From contig NW_003314266.1 in assembly GCF_000143415.4 (NCBI RefSeq), forward strand, positions 1,855,139 through 1,919,138: a DNA stretch of 64,000 nt, read 5' to 3'. Position numbers and translations under genes: made by a program. The DNA comes from Selaginella moellendorffii. Taxonomy: Eukaryota; Streptophyta; Lycopodiopsida; Selaginellales; Selaginellaceae. The notes under the pieces are model-generated. The model was not told the DNA's origin, did not search any database, and saw nothing but the letters and a program-made list of their open reading frames with translations. Positions 34,656-44,318 of this stretch are shown here, piece by piece. How positions within the stretch are numbered: the stretch's first letter is position 1; each line of letters starts with the position of its first letter.

Positions 34656-35813
34656 TGTAAGCCACAAATTTTTCCTTTCCAATTTGCCAGCTTACCTCGT
34701 CTATCCGTCCAACACTGCCTTGGCTTTTGCTAAGTTCCCTTGCCAAGGTTCTCGCCTATGGTACCAGCTCCTACTTGGTTTCAGCTACTCACTGCACGAG
34801 CAACGGAGTGTTAGCCATCCTTCCACGAATTCCCAAATCACTCCCAATCCCCCTCCCCGGGTTAGACTGGACTTAAGGTTCGGCTACACTCCCCGCAAGC
34901 ACAAGCAGCCAAGCACACCAAGCTTCCAGGTTCCTAACATCCCTTGGTACCACAAGACTTGATCATGGGACCCTCTAAATCCCAAGTCTTGAGTGCAACA
35001 TTTGCTTCGGGACGCCGGGGCGAAACACCATGGCCTAACGGCCCGGTATGGGTACCTCTCGCCCCCCACTTCCATCCCAAAGGAAGGCCCAAGCCCCTAG
35101 GAAGGGCGAGGACCAATGAGCCGCATGGTACTCAAGTGGGGCACCACTCCACATGAGCCGGGAGCACCGCAATCGGTTTCCCTTTCGGGAGTGGGAGCTA
35201 CTCTTGAGCACTTCCTTGGATGGCCCCTCCGGCACCAGCCAAGTCCATGCTCACTCCCACCCAAGGCCCCTTAGTCCCAGTCCCAACCTCAAGTCGGTTT
35301 GGAAGCCCAACTGGAGAGTCCCTTCAAAACTGGTTCCTGGACCTCACTATCCCTACTATACTTTTGGAACCCCCTGCAGCCCCCCCCCCCTGGGGGACGC
35401 ACGCTTTGGGCTTTCACCCCTTGACCCATATTAGTATTTGGACTTAGTCTCTGGCTCGATCTCGGATCCGATTTCGGATCCGACTTCGGATTCGGTCTCG
35501 GACTCGATCGCGGACTCGATCTCGGACCCGATCTCGGGCCCGACCTCGGACTCGACTTCGGACTCGGTCTCGGACCCGATTTCGGATCTCGGACTCCGTC
35601 TCGAACTCGGTCTCGAACTCGGACTCGAACTCGGTCCCCGAGTCGGTCTTGGACTCGATTCCGGACTCTATCTCGAACTCGGTCCTAGAGTCGGTCTTGG
35701 ACTCGATCTTTGACTTGGTCCCATCCGATGAACTCTTTGTCATTTTGGTCATGCTTTCGGGGTTCCCTTAGCCTACGACACCTCGGCGAGTTGGTTCCTT
35801 ACAACTCCACCAC
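34656..35813 (-). repeat. 3' LTR of the young A element
   Basis: 1158 bp. Plus-strand ends are TGTAAGCCACAAATT and GGTTCCTTACA. Hexamer array at about 35450-35715. Polypurine tract (minus GGGTGGTGGAG) adjoins at 35814-35825. Confidence 0.95.
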
Positions 35814-35994
35814 CCATAGAAGAAGTTCGATGCCCACATCGAACGTCTCTTTTTTTTATCCTACGACTTGTTGACCATGTCTCCGGGGGCATCCCCCCAC
35901 TTAGCGGTGTGCCTAAGTTAGCCTCCCCGGCCAAAAGCTCATGACAACGGAATATAGGTGTCCCTATACTCCTCCCCTCACCACGCCCTAGTAT

Positions 35995-36053
35995 GGGGTC
36001 GGGACTTGAACCCAGCCTTGCTTTACTAGGGGGTTGGGACTCGAACCCAACCT
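35995..36053 (-). other. Tandem T-arm-like hairpins near the 3' LTR
   Basis: On the minus strand, GGTTGGGTTCGAGTCCCAACC (36032-36052) folds as a perfect stem with the loop TTCGAGT, like a tRNA T arm and B box. A second, weaker one (GGGTTCAAGTCCCGAC) lies at 35997-36013. The pair recurs in the older A element (about 43906-43963) and in the B element (29647-29694). Confidence 0.7.
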
Positions 36054-36208
36054 CCGTAGAATACGTCTACGGTTTCGACATCCCCGCAGGGAGTCGAGCG
36101 TAGCTCCCTACGCCTGGTCGACCTAGCTAACCCATGCTAATTAGCTTACCTTCGGCGCGCCTTCGGGTCCCAACATATGCCATTGCTCAACTTCTCAATT
36201 TGATACTT

Positions 36209-39200
36209 TTAATTGAACTTTGCATAAGTACATAGAGTTCTGCCATGCAGAAATTCCTCCACTAGATCTCGCGTGTTCGCTAGGTTCTCCTCCGGTTCCC
36301 ATGTTGCTTCGCAGTGTGGAAATCCTTTCCACTTCACATGGAACTCTCTCACCTCGCGTCCTTGTCGTTTGCTCTTGCGCGCATTGAGGATTGCCTCGAC
36401 TTCGTATTCCTCCTCCCCTTGGATAACCTCAGGTAAAGGTCTTACTTGGTCCTTGCGAAGCAGATCCTCAAAATACGGCTTGAGTAAGTTCACGTGGAAC
36501 ACGGGATGCATCTTCCCCATCTCTCGAGGAAGTCGGAGACGGTAAGCCACTTTACCGATTCGAGCCTCAATCTCGTAAGGCCCCGCGAACCTGCTTAAGG
36601 AACTCAAGATCAATTCATTTACAGGAATACATGCATTTTTACCTTTGGGTCAACTTCCGGCTGATCCCACTTGGTAGCCTGAGGTTCTTGGTGTTCAGCC
36701 ACACCTTCTCCCCAGCTTGGAACTCCACATCTCGACACTTTTGGTTCGCGTACTTAGTTTGCCTTTGTTGAGCCCGTTCCAAGGAATCCCTCACTAGATT
36801 CCAAATGTTGAGTCTTTCCGCCATGAATGCCTCCACTGCGGGTAACTCTCCATGATACTCGGCCACGCCGAGTTCCACAGGACCTTCAATAGCTCGCCCA
36901 TTGATGACTTCCCATGGACTCACCCCGATGCTCGAATGTGGTGAGTTGTTATAACACATTTCCGCAAGTCCCAAATGACTTACCCAGTCGGTCTGGTCTC
37001 CCGAGACATAGCATCGCAAATAATCCTCCAGCTGCCTATTCACCCTTTCCGTTTGTCTGTCTGTCAAGAAGTGTTAGTGCCATCAATCTTGACTCAATAC
37101 CCATTACCTGTCTGTGGGTGATAGGCCGTGCTGAATTTCAACTTGGTGCGATACTGTTCTAGGAGTGTCCTCCAAAACCTACTGGTGAAGATCTTATCTC
37201 GATCTGAGATAATCTCTTCCGGCCTTCCCCGCACTCGAACCACTTGTTCGAAGAACAGCTTCGCCACACCTTCCGCATCCACATCCGTTGTGGTGGGTAT
37301 GAAATGTGCCATCTTTGAAAATCGGTCCACCACCACGAATATCGCATCGAACCCCTCGCTTGGGGGTAGTCCCGTGATGAAGTCCATCGTGAGACATTTC
37401 CACAGACGATCTAGAATGGGGATGCTTTGCAACAAGCCCCCACTAGCCTTCGTCACGGCTTTGACCTGCTGACATGTTGGATATGTCTTTACATAGTCTT
37501 GGACGTCCTTAGCCATATCTGGCCAGTGATACTTCCTTTTGAGTAAGCCCATCGTCTTGGGCACTCCGCCGTGTCCCGCGAGAGGTCCGTCATGACACTC
37601 TTCCAAGGCTACTTTTCTTAGTTCCCCTTCTGGAACATACACCCTCGTTTGCTTGTAATATATGAGTCCGTTGCGTTCCGCATAGCCCGTTTTCTCTTTC
37701 GTTGGCAGCTCACCTCTCTGGTGAGCTTCCCGTGCCTCCAGATTCCTCAGCAACACTTCTTGTGCTAGACCATCACTCTCGTATGCGGTCCGCACATCGT
37801 CCCAAAAGGTTGCTGTCGCGCTAGATATCGCCAACTTCAAGCTCGCTTTTCGACTTAGCGCATCTGCCACGATGTTGCTCTTCCCAGGCTTGTACAGGAT
37901 CTCGCAATCAAACTCGGCCAAAGCATTGGCCCACCAACCTTGTTTTCCCCTTAGGTCGGGCTGTGACAAGAAGTGTTTCGTTGCCACATTGTCCGTGTAA
38001 ACCTTGAAGTGTCTCCCAAGGTAGTGTCGCCACTTCTTGAGCGCCTTGACCACCGCAAACAATTCCTTCTCGTGGGCAGGCCACTTCCGTTGAGCCTTGT
38101 CCAGCTTCTTCGAGAAGAACGCTACTGGATGGTTGTCTTGCTTCAAAACTACGCCCAACGCAAAGTCCGAAGCATCCGTGTCTACCTCAAAGTCTTTACC
38201 AAAGTCTGGTAATGCCAACACCGGAGCCTTCCTCAACTTCCCTTTGAGGTGGACGAATGCCGCCTCGCATTCCGCTGTCCATACCATCTTCCCTTTTCCT
38301 GTTTGGTCCGTTAAGGGCAGGGCTACTCTCGAATAGTGTCTGATAAACTTTCGATAGTAGTTGCATAGCCCTAGGAACGCCCTCAACTCATGTACATTCG
38401 ATGGTCGTTCCCATTCCTGGATCGCTTGGACCTTCTCCGGGTCCACCTTGAGCCCGTCCTGGCCCACCACATGCCCGAGAAACTTTACCTCTTGTTGAGC
38501 AAAGTCACATTTGCTCTCTTTAGCATACAGTTTGTGTTCCCTTAGTTTCTCAAACACCTTCGCCAAGTGTTCGGCATGCTCCTCTAGCGTCTCGCTATAG
38601 ATCAGGATGTCGTCAATATAGACGACCACGAAGCGATCCAGATAGGGTACAAAGATGTGGTTCATCAACGCCGAAAACGTTGCCGGCACATTGCACAGCC
38701 CAAAGGGCATCACCAAAAACTCAAAGCTCCCATACCTCGTTTGACAGGTTGTCTTCTCGACATCTTCCTCAGCTACCCTGATCTGGTAGTATCCTGACCT
38801 TAGGTCAATCCTCGAGAAGTATTTTGCCTTTCCCAACCTATCGAACAGGTCTTCGATCCTTGGCAAAGGGTACTTGTTCTTCTTGGTATACTTGTTGAGC
38901 AACCGGTAGTCTATGCACATGCGCATAAATCCATTTTTCTTTTTCACAAATAGCACCGGCGCCCCATACGGCGACTTGCTCAACCTAACATACCCTTTGT
39001 CCACCAACTCCTCTAGTTGGCTCTTGAGCTCCTTGAGTTCTTTTTCGTTCAATCGATAGGGTGGACGAACCACCGCCTCAGCACCCTCGACCAGCTCAAT
39101 CTTATGTTCTATCGGTCGTGCGGGGGGCAACCCCGCCGGTAGCTCCTCTGGCATGGTATCCTGGAATTGGTCCAGCACCTGTTGGATCACTAAAGGTACT

Positions 39201-39961
39201 TCTTCTGTTCTTGTCTTTTTGTCACTCTTCACCGAGAGTAAGCACAAAAAGGCTGCCTTAGTTCCTTTAGTGAGTTGTCCTCTCGTGGACACCAGGTTTA
39301 AGCATGACTCTTTGGCCTTGCTTTGCCCTACCTTTAGATCCTGGGCCTCCACCCTAGATCTTCTTCCTTGGGCATTCGCCAATACCACAAGGTTCCTACC
39401 TTGTCCATGCAGGGCTACCACGAACCGATTAAACCAATCCATTCCGAAGATCACGTCAAATCCCGCCATGTCCAAGACGGTGAAATCCATGTCCACTTTC
39501 CATGTCCCCACTTCGACTCTCGCTTGTCGAAGTATCTCATCAGTGCTTTGGCTACCCTGAACAAACTCTATAGTCCTTGGTTCGCCTAGCCGCTGCACCG
39601 TTAGTCCAGCTTGCCGGACTATGTCTGCAGCCACAAAATTATCCGAAGCACCCGTGTCAATAAGGATCTTAACAAAGCTACCTCCGAGCTTCCCTCGGAG
39701 GGCTAGTAGATGTCGCGAACGACTCTCTACCAAAGTTGCTCGTGTAATGAGTAACTTTGAGTTAGGGACTGGATCACATACCTCAGTTTGGACTTCACCC
39801 GACTTGATGGCCATATTGGCTCTGGCCTTCTTCGGGTAGGGACATTCCCTCGAGAAGTGTCCCGCTTCGCCGCAGTTGTAGCATACGTTGTTGCCCACGC
39901 TGCTATACGACTTGACCTTCTTATCTTTGTGGGTTTGTCTTTTTTCGCTTGACTTCCCCAC
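36209..39961 (-). CDS. pol of the young A element, interrupted by two introns
   Basis: Exons 37108..39961, 36643..37060 and 36209..36590. Order: zinc knuckle [14 protein letters not shown] (about 39883-39842), protease IDTGASDNF (39661-), RT with YIDDILIYS (about 38600-38620), RNase H (DASDFALG, about 38165), integrase with zinc module and DDE core, then a C-terminal chromodomain ([20 protein letters not shown], about 36260-36340). Introns 37061..37107 (47 nt) and 36591..36642 (52 nt) each carry a stop; removing them restores [14 protein letters not shown] and [12 protein letters not shown]. The integrase zinc module reads HHYC: Tyr at 37481-37483 replaces the first Cys. The entry frame is -1 relative to gag. 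The annotated left end is the open frame, not an ATG. Confidence 0.85.
36591..36642 (-). other. Intron 2 of A pol (integrase to chromodomain)
   Basis: 52 nt, GTAAAAATG to TTAAGCAG, with TAA immediately after the donor in the pol frame. Removing it joins LTQR to FAGPYEI in frame. The older A copy has the same 52-nt stretch at 43316..43367, with its final AG changed to AA. Confidence 0.8.
37061..37107 (-). other. Intron 1 of A pol (just before the catalytic Glu)
   Basis: 47 nt, GTAATGGG to TTCTTGACAG, with a consensus branch point CTAAC 12 nt before the acceptor and a TGA in frame. Removing it restores [14 protein letters not shown], so the Glu of the integrase DDE triad lies just downstream of the junction. 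Confidence 0.82.
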
Positions 39962-40983
39962 GTACTCGCTCGCTGGCCACCGGCTTTGCCTTTCCGGAAC
40001 CCCGAGGACTCATTCTTAGAGAAACTCTTCTTGAATTTCCCCTTGCTATATGTTCCCCTCGGTTTGGCCCCTTTGTGAAACGTGGATCCCGACCCCGTCA
40101 TGTTCCCCTTTCGCAGGTTATCGTTGAAATGCACCTTGATGGCCGCATCCAACGCTTCCTTGTAGTTGGTCGGGTTCCAGCGCATCACCTCACCGCGAGC
40201 CCAGGTTTGCAAACCTGATATAAAGGCATGGAACGCATCCATATCCCCCATGTCCGTGACAAGTATCCTCTTTGCCATGAACCCATTCACATATTCCTGG
40301 ATGGTTCCAGTCTGCTTCAGCCTACTCAACTCATCTCTCAGATGCAGAGTGGCATTCGGAGGAACGTATGTCGCGCGGATCCTCGCCTTCATCATGTCCC
40401 AGGTGGCCACCGGTCCTTCGTTGGCCTCCGTTGTTCTCCACCAAGACTTGGCATTATCTGCCAAGTATGGTTTTGCACATGGGACCTTCACCGAGCTCGG
40501 TAACCGCAACGCTCGGAAGTAGTCCTCCATATCGTAAAACCAATCCTCCACAACATTATAGTCATTCACTCCCTTGAACACCGGTGGGGGCTTTGGTTTG
40601 TACTTGGGAACTGCCTGAGGGACTGATTCCACTTCGGTCTGTTCGACCTTGTCTGGTTTTGCCTCAGTCCCTGCCGAAGGGTCCGCACCTTCTGCGCTGC
40701 CAGCATCCGCAGTCTTTCGCTTTTTCTTCCGCTTCTCGTCACGCTTTAACTTGCGTACGAGAGTCTCCAGCAGGGCATTGGTCTGTGCCAACTGTCCTTC
40801 TAGCACGTCCAATCGAGCCTTGGACGACCGAACCTCGCCACCGGACTCCTGTTTGGAAGTTTCCTCACTGGAGTCCTCCTCATGCAAGGATTCCTCATCC
40901 ATAGCCTTTTGTTCAACCGGAGGCTCCAGCTCCGGCGGAGGTTCCGTCTCCGCCTGGGTTCGCTTACGCCCTGCCCTTGCCAT
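39727..40983 (-). CDS. gag of the young A element
   Basis: 418-aa frame from ATG 40983. It opens with a Glu/Lys-rich region and a coiled-coil-like stretch ([20 protein letters not shown]), then a gypsy gag core ([46 protein letters not shown]). After KDKPTK the frame diverges from the zinc knuckle, which lies in the -1 frame with pol. In the older copy gag and knuckle share one frame, so the young copy has gained 2 nt near 39925, or uses frameshifting or splicing there. Confidence 0.85.
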   Translation of the reverse strand: MARAGRKRTQAETEPPPELEPPVEQKAMDEESLHEEDSSEETSKQESGGEVRSSKARLDVLEGQLAQTNALLETLVRKLKRDEKRKKKRKTADAGSAEGADPSAGTEAKPDKVEQTEVESVPQAVPKYKPKPPPVFKGVNDYNVVEDWFYDMEDYFRALRLPSSVKVPCAKPYLADNAKSWWRTTEANEGPVATWDMMKARIRATYVPPNATLHLRDELSRLKQTGTIQEYVNGFMAKRILVTDMGDMDAFHAFISGLQTWARGEVMRWNPTNYKEALDAAIKVHFNDNLRKGNMTGSGSTFHKGAKPRGTYSKGKFKKSFSKNESSGFRKGKAGGQRASTWGSQAKKDKPTKIRRSSRIAAWATTYATTAAKRDTSRGNVPTRRRPEPIWPSSRVKSKLRYVIQSLTQSYSLHEQLW

Positions 40984-41026
40984 CTCCCAGCAATCCGCCT
41001 CTATCCTTCGCTAGAACTGAGATAAA

Positions 41027-41039
41027 GGCTCCGATACCA
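41027..41039 (-). other. Primer-binding site of the young A element
   Basis: Minus strand TGGTATCGGAGCC, three bases inside the 5' LTR; one base from the usual iMet site TGGTATCAGAGC. Confidence 0.85.
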
Positions 41040-41042
41040 AAT

Positions 41043-42167
41043 TGTAAGCCACAAATTTTTCCTTTCCAATTTGCCAGCTTACCTCGTCTATCCGTCCAAC
41101 ACTGCCTTGGCTTTTGCTAAGTTCCCTTGCCAAGGTTCTCGCCTATGGTACCAGCTCCTACTTGGTTTCAGCTACTCACTGCACGAGCAACGGAGTGTTA
41201 GCCATCCTTCCACGGATTCCCAAATCACTCCCAATCCCCCTCCCCGGGTTAGACTGGACTTAAGATTCGGCTACACTCCCCGCAAGCACAAGCAGCCAAG
41301 CACACCAAGCTTCCAGGTTCCTAACATCCCTTGGTACCACAAGACTTGATCATGGGACCCTCTAAATCCCAAGTCTTGAGTGCAACATTTGCTTCGGGAC
41401 GCCGGGGCGAAACACCGTGGCCTAACGGCCCGGTATGGGTACCTCTCGCCCCCCACTTCCATCCCGAAGGAAGGCCCAAGCCCCTAGGAAGGGCGAGGAC
41501 CAATGAGCCGCATGGTACTCAAGTGGGGCACCACTCCACATGAGCCGGGAGCACCGCAATCGGTTTCCCTTTCGGGAGTGGGAGCTGCTCTTGAGCACTT
41601 CCTTGGATGGCCCCTCCGGCACCAGCCAAGTCCATGCTCACTCCCACCCAAGGCCCCTTAGTCCCAGTCCCAACCTCAAGTCGGTTTGGAAGCCCAACTG
41701 GAGAGTCCCTTCAAAACTGGTTCCTGGACCTCACTATCCCTACTATACTTTTGGAACCCCCTACAGCCCCCCCCCCCCTGGGGGACGCACGCTTTGGGCT
41801 TTCACCCCTTGACCCGTATTAGTATTTGGACTTAGTCTCTGGCTCGATCTCGGATCCGATTTCGGATCCGACTTCGGATTCGGTCTCGGACTCGATCGCG
41901 GACTCGATCTCGGACCCGATCTCGGGCCCGACCTCGGACTCGACTTCGGACTCGGTCTCGGACCCGATTTCGGATCTCGGACTCCATCTCGAACTCGGTC
42001 CCCGAGTCGGTCTTGGACTCGATTCCGGACTCTATCTCGAACTCGGTCCTAGAGTCGGTCTTGGACTCGATCTTTGACTTGGTCCCATCCGATGAACTCT
42101 TTGTCATTTTGGTCATGCTTTCGGGGTTCCCTTAGCCTACGACACCTCGGCGAGTTGGTTCCTTACA
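41043..42167 (-). repeat. 5' LTR of the young A element
   Basis: 1125 bp, matching 34656..35813 almost base for base; it lacks about 24-33 bp of the hexamer array (41960-42000 region). Confidence 0.95.
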
Positions 42168-43790
42168 GAGGTACTTTGACAAACAAGAGTCGAAGTAAGG
42201 ACATGGAAAGTAGATATGAATTTCACCATATTGGATATGGCTGGATTTGACGTAATCTTTGGAATGGATTAATTCAATCGGTTTGTGGTAGCCCTACATG
42301 GACAAGATAGGGCTTGTCCTATGTTGTCCTAGTGTCCAGTGTCCAGGAAAAGAACAACTCACTAAAGCAACCAAGGCAACATTTTTGTGCTTACTCTTGA
42401 TGAGGAGTGACAAAAAGACAGAACCAAAAGAAGTACCTTTAGTGATCTAGCGGGTGTTTGACCAATTCCAATTTACCATGCTAGAGGAGCTACCAACTGG
42501 GTTACCCCCCAAACGACTAATAGAACATAATATCGAGCTGGTCGAAGGTGCTAAGGCAGTGATTTGTACCTCCTATCAGTTGAACGAAAAGGAACTTGAA
42601 GAGCTCAAATGCCAACTTGAGGAGTTAATGAAAATAAGTTAAGCAAGTCACTGTATGGTGCACTAGTGTTATTTGTGAAAAAAAAAAGATAGATCTATGT
42701 GCATGTGCATAGACTACCAATTGCTCAACAAGTATTCAAAGAAGAACAAGTACCCTTTACCAAAGATTGAGGACTTATTTGATAGATTGGGAAAGGCAAA
42801 ATACTTCTTAAGGATCGACCTAAGGTTAGGATACTACCAGATCAAGGTAACAGAGGAAGATGTCAAAAAGACAACCTATCAGACAAGGTATGGAAGCTTC
42901 AAGTTTCTAATAATGCCCTTTGGGCTATGCAATGCACCAGCAACGTTTTTAATGTTGATGAGCCATATTTTTGTACCCTATCTGGATCACTTCATGATCA
43001 TTTACATTGATGACATCTTAATTTATAGCGAAACGCTAAAGGAGCATGTTGAACACTTGATGAAGGTGTTTGAGAAATTAAGGGAACACCAACTGTATGC
43101 TAAAGAGAGCAAATATAACTTTGTTTAACAAAGGGTAAAGTTTCTCGGGCATGTGGTGGGCAAAGACGGGCTCAAGGTGGACCCTAACAACAAAGGCAAA
43201 CTAAATATGCGAACTAAAAGTGCTGGGATGTAAGGTTTAAACCTGAAAAGAAGGTGTGGCTAAACACCAAGAACCCAAGGCTACCAAGTGGGATCAGCCG
43301 AAAGTTGACTCAAAGGTAAAAATACATATATTCCTGTAAATGAACTAATCTTGAGTTCCTTGAGCAAATTCACAGAGCCTTACGAGATTGAGGCACGAAT
43401 TGGTAAGGTGGCTTACCGCCTCCGACTTCCTCGAGAGACGGGGAAGATGCACCCTATGTTCCATATGAACTTACTCAAACCGTACTTTGAAGATTCACTT
43501 CGCAAGGACCAAATAAAACCTTTACTTGAGGTTATCAAAGGGGAAGAGGAATACAAAATTGAGGCCATCCTTAATATGTGTAAGAGTAAATGACAAAGAT
43601 ACGAGATGAAGGAATTCCATGTGAAGTGGAAAGGATTTCCATACTGCGAAACAACATAGGAACCAAAGGAGAATCTAGCAAACGCACGGGATTTATTGAA
43701 GGAATTTTTGCAAGGTAAAACTGCATGTACTTATTCAAAGTTTAATTAAAGAATTTATTTTGAGAAATTGAGCAATGTTGTATGTTGAGA
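42168..43790 (+). pseudogene. Old family A element: pol remnant
   Basis: Continues the plus-strand protease interrupted at 34655 ([20 protein letters not shown]), then RT with [10 protein letters not shown] near 43005-43030, a deletion of RNase H and most of integrase at about 43190, then the integrase tail and chromodomain ([13 protein letters not shown] near 43613). Several stops are present. Intron 2 of the family is recognisable at 43316..43367 with a dead acceptor. Confidence 0.88.
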
Positions 43791-43905
43791 CCCAAAGGCA
43801 TGCCGAAGGTAAGCTAATTAGCATGGGTTAGTTAGGTCAACTAGGCGTAGGGAACTATGCCCAACTCCCCATGAGGATATCGAATCCGTAAACATATTTT
43901 ACGGA

Positions 43906-44318
43906 AGTTAAATTCAAGTCTCAACCCTCTAGTAAAGCAAGGCTGGGTTCAAGTCCCAACCCCATACTAGAATGTGGTGAGGGGAGGGGTATAAGGACAC
44001 CTATATTCTATTGTCATGGGCTCTTGGCTGGGGAGGCTAATTTAGGCATATTGCTAAATGGGGGGATGCCTTCAGAGACATGATCAACAAGTTGTAGGAT
44101 TAAAAAAAGGTGTTTGATGTGGGTATCAAACTTCTTTTATGGGTGGTGGAGTTGTAAGGAACCAACTCCCCGAGGTGTCGAACGCTAAAGGATCCCCAAA
44201 AGCACAACCAAAATGATAAAAAGTTTATCAGATGAAACCAAATCTAAGATCAAATCCAAGACCGACTCTGAGACCAAGTTCAAGACCAAGTCCGAGATCG
44301 AGTTCAAGAACTCTATTT
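43906..44318 (+). repeat. Old family A element: 3' end and truncated LTR
   Basis: T-arm-like pair at 43906-43963, polypurine tract GGGTGGTGGAG at 44141-44151, LTR start TGTAAGGAACC at 44153, hexamer array to about 44310, then abrupt loss of LTR sequence at the border with a C element. Confidence 0.8.

Larger units (their letters stand above)
34656..42167 (-). mobile_element. Young full-length Ty3/gypsy chromovirus, family A
   Basis: 7512 bp bounded by LTRs 34656..35813 and 41043..42167 (TG...CA ends) and flanked by the 5-bp target duplication GAGGT at 34651-34655 and 42168-42172. Transcription runs on the minus strand: 5' LTR on the right, iMet-type primer site, gag, protease, RT, RNase H, integrase, chromodomain, polypurine tract, 3' LTR on the left. 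The LTRs differ by about eight single-base changes, all transitions as far as I can see by eye, plus a 24-33 bp indel in the hexamer array. It is inserted in the protease region of an older element of the same family lying in the opposite direction. Confidence 0.95.
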
